From: CAYWKU01 sp964459325
GTDB lineage: Bacteria; RBG-13-61-14; CAYWKU01
DNA: 46,110 nt
Assembly: GCA_964459325.1 (NCBI GenBank)
Contig: CAYWKU010000028.1
Span: forward strand, 1-46,110
Reading direction: 5' to 3'
The position numbers were made by a program, and so were the translations under genes. Positions 27,039 through 34,940 of this stretch are shown in pieces. Below the pieces are notes generated by a model that worked only from the letters and a program-made list of their open reading frames with translations, was not told the DNA's origin and did no database searches. Position 1 is the first letter of the stretch. Each line of letters opens with the position of its first letter.

Positions 27039-27859
27039 GGGTAATTAAAAAACTGGTGAAATCCGCCCGAGGCCACTTCGGTGCCCAGAAACGTAAACAG
27101 AATCAGCCCGAACCCGAGCACGCTCATGGCCGCCAGCTTGCGGCCCCGCCACCCGGCCAGAAGCCGCGCGTGAAGTATGGCGGCGTACAGCAGCCACGTC
27201 ACCAGGCTTGCGATAACCTTCGGCTCCCAGGCGACGAAAACTCCTTCCACCAGGTGCAGCCATACCGCTCCCAGTATTATCCCCAGGGTAAGCAGAGGGA
27301 AACCTATCATTAGACTCCTGTATATAAGCCAGTCCAGCTCGTGAAGGCTGGGTAGCCTTTCCAGCATCTTGCCCGGCCTGCGCGATTTGAGGCCCCTCTC
27401 CTGCAAGAGGTACATGACGCCCGAGCCGAAGGCCAGGGTGAAGGCCGCATAACCCAGAAACGTAATAAGGATATGCAGAGGAAACAGGGCCGTCGCGAAC
27501 CGGTCGTCGGCGTTGAAATGAGTGTGGCTCAAGAAAGCTCCGACTATGTAAAACCCGGCCACCAGGGGCGACACGAAGGTTCCCAGCGGCCCGGCCTGCC
27601 GTCCCGACCTCAGCGCCAGGTACATTCCCGCCATGCTCCATGAGAAAAAGTTCAGGCTTTCTTTGAGGCTTACGACCGGAAAGCGCTCAACTTCCACGTA
27701 AATGACCGCCAGCAATGCGGTATGGAGCGCAAACCCGGCCCATATCGCCGCCAGGCCCGCTTTTTCGGCCTTTTGTTTGCGGGTGACGAAAAAGTGCAGG
27801 TACAAAAGGGTTCCGGCCAGGTAAAGCAGGCCCGTCAAAACTATCAGAGCGAGTTTCAA
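27035..27859 (-). CDS. CcsA/HemX-like cytochrome c assembly protein
   Basis: A 274-aa inner-membrane protein with about eight hydrophobic segments. It belongs to the CcsA/CcmF/HemX heme-handling family: the loop FVAWEPKVIASLVTW stands where WAWDPKE-type heme motifs occur, followed by LHARLLAGWRGRKLA, and His residues in SHTHF and PLHI could ligate heme. In several bacteria a HemX/CcsA-like gene sits beside hemA and affects GluTR level or cytochrome c assembly. The WxWD motif is altered to AWEP, so heme transfer capacity is less certain. It overlaps its neighbours by 4 bp on each side. Confidence 0.87.
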   Translation of the reverse strand: MKLALIVLTGLLYLAGTLLYLHFFVTRKQKAEKAGLAAIWAGFALHTALLAVIYVEVERFPVVSLKESLNFFSWSMAGMYLALRSGRQAGPLGTFVSPLVAGFYIVGAFLSHTHFNADDRFATALFPLHILITFLGYAAFTLAFGSGVMYLLQERGLKSRRPGKMLERLPSLHELDWLIYRSLMIGFPLLTLGIILGAVWLHLVEGVFVAWEPKVIASLVTWLLYAAILHARLLAGWRGRKLAAMSVLGFGLILFTFLGTEVASGGFHQFFNYP

Positions 27860-28521
27860 ACGGGTTCCTCCACGAGGTGAGACACATCGGCGTAGTTGCC
27901 GACTACTTCAATCAGGAGCTTGCGGGCTCCGGAGTAATCCTTTTCGGAGAGCTTTTCGGCCAGACCGGCGTTTACCAGGCTTTTAAATATTTCCCTTCTT
28001 TTGCCGGATTCGACGCCCGAGTTTTCGAGTATTTCCCTCAACTTGCCCAGTATTTCCGCGGTCATTGCATATTCGTGACCGATGGTTTCCTGCAGCCGCT
28101 TTCTCAGGTAAGCCGCCAGCGCCGGGCTTGCGCCGCCGGTACCCACGGCCACCGTTATGCTTCCCCGTCTCAACACCGCGGGCAGCACGAAATCGCACTC
28201 ATCCGGCCTGTCGGCCACGTTGACCGGTATGCCGGCGCGGCGGGCGTCGGCGGCCGCGCGGCGATTGGCTTCGTCGTCGTCGGTGGCCACCATGACTACT
28301 GTGTTGCCGTGCACGAGGTCGCTGTGCCACTGCTGGCGTTTCCACTCGATCTCACCCCTTTCGGCAAGGTCGGCGATAATTTCGCACGCTTCGGGACTTA
28401 CAACGGTCACCCGGGCACCCGCCAGCAAGAGGCCGTTCACCTTGCGAGCCGCCACCGGGCCGCCGCCCACCACCAGGCAGGGCTTGCCTTCCAGAAGTAA
28501 ATTTATCGGATAAACCCTCAT
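27856..28521 (-). CDS. Precorrin-2 dehydrogenase / sirohydrochlorin ferrochelatase-like
   Basis: A 221-aa NAD-dependent enzyme of the Met8p/CysG N-terminal type that oxidises precorrin-2 to sirohydrochlorin and may insert iron to give siroheme. It shows the NAD-binding VVGGGPVAARKV loop and the active-site segment NVADRPDECDFVLPAVLRRG followed by VGTGGASPALAAYLR, both standard. It is the first gene of a tight operon with ccsA-like, hemA, hemC and cobA-hemD. An apparently leaderless promoter precedes it. Confidence 0.94.
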   Translation of the reverse strand: MRVYPINLLLEGKPCLVVGGGPVAARKVNGLLLAGARVTVVSPEACEIIADLAERGEIEWKRQQWHSDLVHGNTVVMVATDDDEANRRAAADARRAGIPVNVADRPDECDFVLPAVLRRGSITVAVGTGGASPALAAYLRKRLQETIGHEYAMTAEILGKLREILENSGVESGKRREIFKSLVNAGLAEKLSEKDYSGARKLLIEVVGNYADVSHLVEEPV

Positions 28522-28529
28522 TTTTATTT

Positions 28530-28558
28530 AAGATACCCGCCGGATATATCGAAGGCAA
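28530..28558 (-). promoter_or_regulatory. Promoter of the tetrapyrrole operon
   Basis: On the minus strand, TTGCCT (28558-28553), a 17-bp spacer and TATCTT (28535-28530). ATG 28521 follows after 8 nt, so the mRNA would start at or next to the start codon. No riboswitch or ribosome site fits between. Confidence 0.55.
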
Positions 28559-28560
28559 CC

Positions 28561-28766
28561 AAGTCGGTGGCATTAATAGGCTTAAAATTCCTTTATATTC
28601 CAGGATATAGACCCGGTCTTTTCTCACCCTGACCGTTCCCGGAGGTCTAATGTAAGCGGGCTTTTAACCTTGAAGCCCCAGAGGACTTTCGCTCATTTCC
28701 GACCCCGTGAGCCGCCCTTCGGTCAGGGTGAGCTACCCAAACAGGAAAGTCGGTGGTATTAATCGG
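28561..28766. repeat. Intergenic direct and inverted repeats
   Basis: The 20 bp at 28561-28580 recur at 28747-28766 in the same direction with 2 mismatches. Between them CTCACCCTGACCG (28623-28635) is exactly inverted at 28720-28732. No gene is seen in this gap. The layout could be a decayed insertion with target-like flanks or a regulatory palindrome between the divergent hem operon and TPR gene. Confidence 0.5.
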
Positions 28767-28774
28767 CGATTTAA

Positions 28775-28803
28775 TTGTTATCGAAGGGCGGGTATGGTAA
28801 CAT
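28775..28803 (+). promoter_or_regulatory. Candidate promoter of the TPR lipoprotein gene
   Basis: TTGTTA (28775-28780), 17-bp spacer, TAACAT (28798-28803). ATG 28811 is 7 nt further, placing the expected start point on the ATG itself. An alternative -10, TATGGT at 28793-28798, would leave a leader of a few nucleotides. Confidence 0.45.
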
Positions 28804-28810
28804 TTTACTT

Positions 28811-30496
28811 ATGGTTTCCCGACTGAAACAAGCGGCGGTGGCGCTGCTGGTGTTTACCTGCGCCTGCAACGCCATTGCGAACCTCACTAAAACTCAAGAA
28901 AAAGAACCCCCGCCGGCGAAGGAGGCCGCGAGCGTAGACAGGGAAGCTTTGACCCACTACATACGGGGCACTTATTCCATGGAACAGGGGGATTTTTCTG
29001 CCGCGGAGAGTTCCCTCGAGAAGGCGCTCGAGACGGACCCCGATTCCCCTCAGATAAAGTACAACCTGGCCCGGGTTTACTGGCGACAGGGCAAAGCCGC
29101 CGAGGCCTATCAGATGGCCAAAGAGGCGCTTCCCTACTATCGGGACGATGCGGAATTTCTGTTTCTTATCGGGGGGATAGAGGCTTCCCGTGGCGATGTG
29201 GAAGGCGCCCGCGAACATTTGCGGATGGCGGCGAAGCTGGAACCGGGCCATGAAGACGCCCTTTTTCTGTTATGGAGGCTGGAAGCTAAAGCCGGCAATT
29301 TCGACGCCGCCGCCGAAATTTTGAAGAAGATTCAGGAAAACCATCCCGATGAGCCGCAGTTGCACTACTGGCTGGGGATGGTCAGGGCGAGCGCGGGCGA
29401 TTATAAAAAGGCCGCTTCATCCTACCGGGCGGCGCTGGAGCTGGCGCCCACTCACACCCCCAGCATGATGGAGCTTGCCAAACTGGCCCTGGTGGAGGGG
29501 GATAAAGAGACAGCCGAAAAATATTACCGCAAGGTCTTGAGTATAGACCCCGGCAACGTGGAAGCGCTCCAAGGCATGGCCTCGATAAAAGGCGAGGATT
29601 ACCAGGGGCCGGTACCGGGAAGCATAGAAGACCTCGGGTTGCAAAAAGCCGTCGAGCTGATGGAAGCGGAGAAGTACGACAAGGCTCTTGATGAGCTTAA
29701 CCGGCTCCGGAAGGAAAAGCCCGACAGCGTGCTGGTGCTATTCTTTCTGGGAGCGGCATACGAAGGAAAGGGCGAGCCGGAAAAGGCGCTCGATGTTTAC
29801 CAATCCGTGCCACCGGAGAGCAGCGTTTATTCGCAGGCGTTGCTTCGCAAGGCGCTCGTTCTTACAAAGCTGGACCGGCTCGATGAGGCCATGGCCACCA
29901 CTCAGGCGCTGGTCAAATACCGCCCGAGTATGGCGGAAGCCGTCATACTCCTGAGCGACCTCTATATGAAGAAAGGTCGCGAATCGGAAGCGGTGGAGCT
30001 GATGGAGGCGGTTGCCGAAGCCAACCCGGAGAACGAAGACGTGTTGTACGCTCTGGGGGTGGCTTATTACCAGACCGGAAAAGTAAAAAAATCCATAAAT
30101 ACCATGCAAAACGTTCTCGAAATCAATTCCGAACACGCCGATGCATTGAACTTCGTAGGGTACCATTACGCCGATAAAGGTAAAAAACTCGATAAAGCGG
30201 AAGAACTTATAAGAAAGGCCAGAAAGCTCAAGCCCGAATCAGCGGAAATAACCGACAGCCTGGGATGGGTATATTATCAAAGAGGGGATTACGGAAAAGC
30301 CCTGGAACTCCTGGAGAAAGCTCATGAAATGAAGCCCGACGAACCTGTAATAGCCGAACATCTGGGGGATGCCTACAGAAAATCGGGCAAAGACACCAGG
30401 GCGCTGGATTTGTACCGGAAAGCGCTCGATTCCACCGGAGACCCGGAACAGTCCGAGAGGTTGAAAGAAAAAATCAAATCGCTGGGAGAAAGTTGA
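28811..30496 (+). CDS. TPR-repeat (lipo)protein
   Basis: A 561-aa exported protein. The start MVSRLKQAAVALLVFTCAC is a signal sequence with cysteines at residues 17 and 19; the lipobox is imperfect, so lipid attachment is likely but unproven. The rest is an array of about a dozen tetratricopeptide helices with canonical W/LG/Y/A/P positions (for example YNLARVYWRQGKAAEAY, DSLGWVYYQRGDYGKALELL). Such proteins act as periplasmic scaffolds for secretion, pilus or exopolysaccharide systems; no specific partner is evident. The frame opens at 28775, but that codon lies inside the promoter, so ATG 28811 is preferred. Confidence 0.85.
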   Translation: MVSRLKQAAVALLVFTCACNAIANLTKTQEKEPPPAKEAASVDREALTHYIRGTYSMEQGDFSAAESSLEKALETDPDSPQIKYNLARVYWRQGKAAEAYQMAKEALPYYRDDAEFLFLIGGIEASRGDVEGAREHLRMAAKLEPGHEDALFLLWRLEAKAGNFDAAAEILKKIQENHPDEPQLHYWLGMVRASAGDYKKAASSYRAALELAPTHTPSMMELAKLALVEGDKETAEKYYRKVLSIDPGNVEALQGMASIKGEDYQGPVPGSIEDLGLQKAVELMEAEKYDKALDELNRLRKEKPDSVLVLFFLGAAYEGKGEPEKALDVYQSVPPESSVYSQALLRKALVLTKLDRLDEAMATTQALVKYRPSMAEAVILLSDLYMKKGRESEAVELMEAVAEANPENEDVLYALGVAYYQTGKVKKSINTMQNVLEINSEHADALNFVGYHYADKGKKLDKAEELIRKARKLKPESAEITDSLGWVYYQRGDYGKALELLEKAHEMKPDEPVIAEHLGDAYRKSGKDTRALDLYRKALDSTGDPEQSERLKEKIKSLGES

Positions 30497-30508
30497 CTTC
30501 TCTAGCGG

Positions 30509-30538
30509 TTGACACTTGATTGCCGGATAATCTAAAGT
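30509..30538 (+). promoter_or_regulatory. Candidate promoter of the zinc-ribbon operon
   Basis: TTGACA (30509-30514), 18-bp spacer, TAAAGT (30533-30538), about 80 nt before ATG 30627. No clear hairpin marks the end of the TPR gene just upstream. Confidence 0.5.
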
Positions 30539-30626
30539 ATCGGCATCCGTTAACTTCCGATTATTTGACTGACTATTTTTCCGGTGTGAGTGAAGGGGTA
30601 AGAGTTAAAGTCGGCAAGAAAGTGCG

Positions 30627-31769
30627 ATGGGGCTCATGAAAGTCACCTGCCAATACTGTAACAACAGCTTCAAAGTAAAGGGTGAAGTCGCCCCGGGAAA
30701 AGCTTTTAAATTCAAGTGCCTGAAGTGTGGACAGGTAAACCGGATAGTTTCGGGCGAATCCGGCGCGGAACCCGCTTCGCCACCCAAAGCCAAATGCGCC
30801 GATTGTGGAACCGAGGTTAAAACCCCCGAAAAGGGCGAGCCCTTGTGCGAGCAATGCCGGGCTTCGAGGGCGGTGGAAGAGGCCCGGAAAAAGTCGCAGG
30901 AGTTGATGGAAGACTCCGAGCTGGACTTTCCAGACGAAATCTTCGAGGGAAGCGAAGGGGAACTGCCCGAGCTGGCGGACGAAGAGGAGGAACCGGCCTC
31001 CGCCCCGGAAAGCACTACAGAACAAGCGCCGGATTACGATTCCGAACCCACCGAGATAGACATCCCAGAAGATGAAGAGGCGGAAGCGGACGAAACCGTT
31101 GCTTCCGGGCCCGAGGCTGAACCGGCCGAAAAAGAAGAGCCGCCGGAAAAGGAAGAGCCACCCGCGAAGAAAGATGAAGAACCCAAGTATCACGTCCGCT
31201 CGAAGGACGGACTTATTATCGGCCCCATAAAACTACCCACCCTCCGGGACCTCATACTGGCGGACAGGGTGCACTCCAACGAGGAGTGCCGAAAGAACGA
31301 AGGAGATTGGATGGGCATGTTGGAGTTTCCGGAGGTCTTCGAAATATTTGAAAACGAAAAGGTGGACACAAAGGAAAAGGACGAAGAGGAGGAGCCGGAC
31401 AAGGAAAGGCTCATCGAATCCCTGAAGGTGAAGAAACAGTGCGCCGGCTGCGGCGCCGAAATATACGTGCTCGAAGAAACCCCGCATCCCCTTTGCGACC
31501 AGTGCCGCATCGAGGCGCTGGTGACCAAGAAGCAGGAGGCCATGACCGAAGGCGAGCCGAAGTATAAAATCAGGAGCGCCGACGGACTGATACTCGGGCC
31601 TTTACGTAAAAGTACCATCGAAGACCTGGTGGCCGCCGGGAACGTGGAAGGGAATGAAGACATAAGCGTCGATGGCGGCGACTGGCAACCCATAACCGAC
31701 GTGGAGGAGTTGGCGGACCTCTTCGAGGATATAGATGTAATCGACCTTACCGAGACTGTTGATGGCTAA
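30627..31769 (+). CDS. Zinc-ribbon protein with two GYF_2-like modules
   Basis: A 380-aa very acidic protein without membrane segments. Residues 4-36 form an MJ0042-type zinc ribbon (CQYC...CLKC); a CADC...CEQC pair follows at about 55-75 and a CAGC...CDQC pair at about 270-292. Two related modules, at about 190-240 (YHVRSKDGLIIGPIKLPTLRDLI) and 310-365 (YKIRSADGLILGPLRKSTIEDLV), resemble the GYF_2/DUF4339 fold, a peptide-binding unit. The middle is Glu/Pro-rich and probably disordered. Such layouts occur in myxobacterial and deltaproteobacterial proteins of unknown role. ATG 30636 is an alternative start. It overlaps the next gene by 8 bp. Confidence 0.8.
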   Translation: MGLMKVTCQYCNNSFKVKGEVAPGKAFKFKCLKCGQVNRIVSGESGAEPASPPKAKCADCGTEVKTPEKGEPLCEQCRASRAVEEARKKSQELMEDSELDFPDEIFEGSEGELPELADEEEEPASAPESTTEQAPDYDSEPTEIDIPEDEEAEADETVASGPEAEPAEKEEPPEKEEPPAKKDEEPKYHVRSKDGLIIGPIKLPTLRDLILADRVHSNEECRKNEGDWMGMLEFPEVFEIFENEKVDTKEKDEEEEPDKERLIESLKVKKQCAGCGAEIYVLEETPHPLCDQCRIEALVTKKQEAMTEGEPKYKIRSADGLILGPLRKSTIEDLVAAGNVEGNEDISVDGGDWQPITDVEELADLFEDIDVIDLTETVDG

Positions 31770-32727
31770 AATCCGAATTTCCCCCTGGCTCAGAAATGTT
31801 CTCCCCTGGATAATTACCGCGCTCCTTCTGTGGATTGTATTCCAGAAGGTCAGCTTCAAAGAAACCATCGAGGAGTTCAACTACTACTCCGTCCGCAACG
31901 TGGGGATAATCGGCCTCATATTTTACACCTACGTCTTTTTCATTATCAGCTACACCTATTACAAGCTGTTCGACCTGATGGGCTACCAGCTCACCTACCG
32001 GGAAATGCTCGGGGTCAGGGGCGCTTCCTATCTGCTTACCGCCATAAACGCGGGCGCCGGGCAGGGAGGGCTGGCGCTGTGGATATCCAAGAAAAAGTCC
32101 ATCCCCATCCGTGAGGTTATAGGCACATTACTCATTTTGCCGGTGGTGGACGCCATGTTCCTTGCCATAGTGCTGACCGTTCCCCTGCTGGCGCACTGGG
32201 TTACGGGGGATTTACTCCCCCCCGTCAGCGCCCGGGTGGTTTCATGGGTGGTGGTTATACTGTGGACGCTCATCATATTTCATTTCGGTTTCTGGCACTC
32301 GAAATGGATGGAGGGGCGTTTTAACTTCATAAAAAACCGTTCCTTTTTTCACGGATACCGGCGGGCGAAGTTTCATTATTACCTGATACTGGTGGCAACC
32401 CGCATGGCGATGAACCTCCCGGCCGCGGGAGCATACTACGCAGGATTGTGGTGGTTTGCCAAAGGTGTTCCCATAGGCGATTTTGTGGTAAGATTTTTTC
32501 CCACCATCATATTGCAGACTTTGCCGATAACCGTGGGACAGCTCGGCACCTCCCAAAGCGCATGGGTGTTGATGTTCGGCGAGTACGCGGACGTAGCGGC
32601 GTTGACGGCGTTTTCGCTGGTTTGGATTACGTTCTATAATATTTCAAGGATTACTATAGGAGCAATATGCTTCCGGGGAGAGGCCAGGCATTACTTCGAG
32701 TTAATAGCCCGGGATTCGGCCAAATAG
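31762..32727 (+). CDS. Lysylphosphatidylglycerol synthase TM-region-like membrane protein (UPF0104)
   Basis: A 321-aa polytopic inner-membrane protein with seven to eight helices. The pattern (LRNVLPWIITALLLWIVFQKVSF at the start, NAGAGQGGLALWISKK, PITVGQLGTSQSAW near the end) resembles the LPG_synthase_TM/UPF0104 flippase-like family, here without the catalytic aminoacyl transferase domain. A lipid-translocating role is inferred from the family only. ATG 31762 overlaps the zinc-ribbon gene's stop by 8 bp; a TTG one codon earlier is possible. It is followed after 22 bp by the double zinc-finger gene. Confidence 0.75.
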   Translation: MAKIRISPWLRNVLPWIITALLLWIVFQKVSFKETIEEFNYYSVRNVGIIGLIFYTYVFFIISYTYYKLFDLMGYQLTYREMLGVRGASYLLTAINAGAGQGGLALWISKKKSIPIREVIGTLLILPVVDAMFLAIVLTVPLLAHWVTGDLLPPVSARVVSWVVVILWTLIIFHFGFWHSKWMEGRFNFIKNRSFFHGYRRAKFHYYLILVATRMAMNLPAAGAYYAGLWWFAKGVPIGDFVVRFFPTIILQTLPITVGQLGTSQSAWVLMFGEYADVAALTAFSLVWITFYNISRITIGAICFRGEARHYFELIARDSAK

Positions 32728-32749
32728 CATACTCCCCGGTGGGGGCCGG

Positions 32750-33358
32750 ATGAGCGAAGAGGAAAAATGCTCGTTTTGTGACAAACCCGGACTTTCGGTG
32801 CTACACCTTTTTGTGGGGCCGGGAGGTTGCAACGTATGCGACGAGTGCGTCCAAAGAGCGCTGGCTTCCGAACCCTTCGCCTTCGCGGGCATAAAATGCT
32901 GTTTCTGCGGCAAAAACTCCCCCGAAGTCCCCATCCTTATGACTTCCGGCCAATGGGCCGTTTGCAGGTATTGCGTCGATAATTGCGCCGAGCAGATTTC
33001 AGATGTTATGCCCGGCCAATCCGAGTTTCTTTCATCCGAAGAGCCGGCCGGGTCAAATACCGCCGCCATGGAGTTCGTGGAACTTCTGGAGCGGTTTCTG
33101 GAGAATTTCGAAATATTCATAACCCGCTATCACGAGGGAAACATGGACTGGCCTTCCCACAACGAAATGGCCAAGCTGCCGCCGGCCATGAGAAGCAAGG
33201 CGGCTCTCTTCGGAGAGGAAAGCATGACGGACGTGCTCTGGCGCATGGAGCAGCTACTGGGCGAGATTCAATTAGACGACGTGGAAGCCAACAGGAAGGC
33301 GGTTGAGGAGCTGGAGGCCCTGGTGACCGGCTTGGTGGAACCTTTTGACGAAGAGTAA
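32750..33358 (+). CDS. Protein with two ClpX-type C4 zinc fingers
   Basis: A 202-aa soluble protein. Two tandem copies of the ClpX N-terminal zinc-binding domain are visible: Cys7/Cys10 with Cys30/Cys33, and Cys50/Cys53 with Cys72/Cys75. There is no AAA+ domain. The C-terminal approximately 120 residues are acidic and helical with no match I recognise. In ClpX this domain dimerises and docks substrates and the adaptor SspB, so a stand-alone pair could act as an adaptor or competitor for ClpXP. That is inference. It sits between the UPF0104-like gene and radC, overlapping or abutting both. Confidence 0.82.
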   Translation: MSEEEKCSFCDKPGLSVLHLFVGPGGCNVCDECVQRALASEPFAFAGIKCCFCGKNSPEVPILMTSGQWAVCRYCVDNCAEQISDVMPGQSEFLSSEEPAGSNTAAMEFVELLERFLENFEIFITRYHEGNMDWPSHNEMAKLPPAMRSKAALFGEESMTDVLWRMEQLLGEIQLDDVEANRKAVEELEALVTGLVEPFDEE

Positions 33359-33368
33359 AGGCCGAAAT

Positions 33369-34106
33369 TTGAGCGAAACGAAAGAAAGGAAATATTCGCT
33401 CCCCATCCGGGAATGGCCCGAAGACGACCGCCCCCGCGAGAAGCTCATAGCTCGCGGCGCGGCCGAGATGACGGAAGTGGAGCTGTTGGCGATTATCTTG
33501 AGAACCGGCGAAGGCACGGGCGGGAAAAGCGCCGTCGACCAGGCGCGGGAGATGATTACGACGTTCGGCTCCCTCCATGCCATCGAGAAGGCCGGGGTTG
33601 GCGAGCTTTGCCGCGCTCCGGGCATCGGCCCCGCCAAGGCGGCAACGGTCAAAGCGGCGCTGGAGCTGGGGAGGAGACTGGCTGCCCGGCCCCAAGGCAA
33701 ACCCGCCCAGGTAACCTCGCCCGAGGATGTCTATAACATATTCCGCTCACGGCTGGAAAATCTGGACAAGGAAACCTTCTGGGCATTGCTCCTTGATTTG
33801 CGAGGAAAAGTCATAAAGGAAGCCCGTATAAGCGAAGGGATACTCACCGAGACCCTGGTTCACCCCCGGGAAGTCTTCTCCCAGGCTATTCGCGAAGGCG
33901 CGGCACGGGTTATATTCGTGCACAATCACCCCTCCGGCGACACTACGCCCAGCAGGGAGGACAAAAATCTGCAAAAGAGGCTGGAGGAGGCGGGTGAACT
34001 GCTCGGGATACCCGTGCTCGACCATATCATCATCGGAAAGAACGGATATTCCTGCGTGGAAACATCGGAGCGCGACGACGAAAAAAGTGTAGCCGCCGAC
34101 CGGTAA
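33369..34106 (+). CDS. radC: RadC-like JAB-domain protein
   Basis: A 245-aa protein of the RadC/MPN (JAMM) family with an N-terminal helix-hairpin-helix segment (GVGELCRAPGIGPAKAATVKAAL) and the metalloprotease-like motif HNHPSGDTTPSREDKNL near the C-terminus. The true activity of RadC proteins is unsettled; old links to recombination repair are doubtful. Two TTG starts are possible: 33345, inside the preceding gene, and 33369, which has AAAGG 7-8 nt upstream. The second is preferred. Length is typical. Confidence 0.93.
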   Translation: MSETKERKYSLPIREWPEDDRPREKLIARGAAEMTEVELLAIILRTGEGTGGKSAVDQAREMITTFGSLHAIEKAGVGELCRAPGIGPAKAATVKAALELGRRLAARPQGKPAQVTSPEDVYNIFRSRLENLDKETFWALLLDLRGKVIKEARISEGILTETLVHPREVFSQAIREGAARVIFVHNHPSGDTTPSREDKNLQKRLEEAGELLGIPVLDHIIIGKNGYSCVETSERDDEKSVAADR

Positions 34107-34136
34107 GGCCACAATCTTCATCGGGAGAAAATAAAC

Positions 34137-34940
34137 ATGGAAAAAACGATGGACCATCCGGCGCTGAACGGATTCCTGTTCTATCCCCGAACTCTGAGGC
34201 CCGACCAGATGCCGCGCGACAAAAACGGCTCGGTGCACAGCATCCTCTCCGGCAGTGGCGAGAAAATCTCCGCTTACCTCTATCAGCCTCTGCCCGAAGC
34301 ACCCATCATATTGATGTTCCACGGCAACGGCGAAGTCATTACCGATTACGCCTTCGATTTTTCGGGCCTGTCGGAGCGGCTGGGGGCGAACATCGGCATG
34401 GTGGACTACCGGGGATACGGACTGAGCGAGGGGGAGCCGTCGCTGTCGAAAATACTCGAAGACGGGCGGGCGGCCTGGAAGTATTTCACCGAAACCTGCG
34501 GCATGGACGGGAAAAAAATCTTGCTGCTCGGAAGGTCCATGGGCTCCATTCCGGCCATAGACATAGCCTCGCGGGCCGGCGACGAGTTAATGGGGCTTGT
34601 GGTGGAGAGTGGAATCGCGGACTTCGACCGATGGATTGAAAGGCTGGAGCCGGTGCTGGCCCAGGTTGGGGTGGACGTGGCCGCGCTCAAACGGGATTTG
34701 AGGTCAAACCTGGACCACAAATCGAAAATACAAGCGGTAACGCGACCGATGCTCATAATTCACACCGAGGGCGACAACATCGTGCCCAGCGGGAACGCCC
34801 GCGACCTCTGTGAATGGGCTGGAGAGGATAAGGCGGAATTGAAAATCTTTCCCGAAGGCGACCACAATACCATACTTGTCTACAACCTGGACGAATACAT
34901 GGAGCTGGTGAAAAAGTTCATGGAAAAGAGCGCCCGATAA
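34137..34940 (+). CDS. Alpha/beta hydrolase
   Basis: A 267-aa cytosolic hydrolase with the oxyanion HGNGE motif after the third strand, a nucleophile elbow GRSMGS (Ser134), a catalytic Asp in IIHTEGDNIVP and His in EGDHNTI. The layout resembles the BEM46/FrsA-like group of small hydrolases; the substrate is not known. GGGAG lies 10 nt before the ATG. Its end overlaps the convergent CapA-like gene by 23 bp. Confidence 0.88.
   Translation: MEKTMDHPALNGFLFYPRTLRPDQMPRDKNGSVHSILSGSGEKISAYLYQPLPEAPIILMFHGNGEVITDYAFDFSGLSERLGANIGMVDYRGYGLSEGEPSLSKILEDGRAAWKYFTETCGMDGKKILLLGRSMGSIPAIDIASRAGDELMGLVVESGIADFDRWIERLEPVLAQVGVDVAALKRDLRSNLDHKSKIQAVTRPMLIIHTEGDNIVPSGNARDLCEWAGEDKAELKIFPEGDHNTILVYNLDEYMELVKKFMEKSAR

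Noticed and set aside
28811..28870. Certain lipoprotein call for the TPR protein
   Set aside because: The cysteine context (VFTC, TCAC) departs from the usual L-[AS]-[GA]-C lipobox, so lipid attachment is left as likely, not certain.
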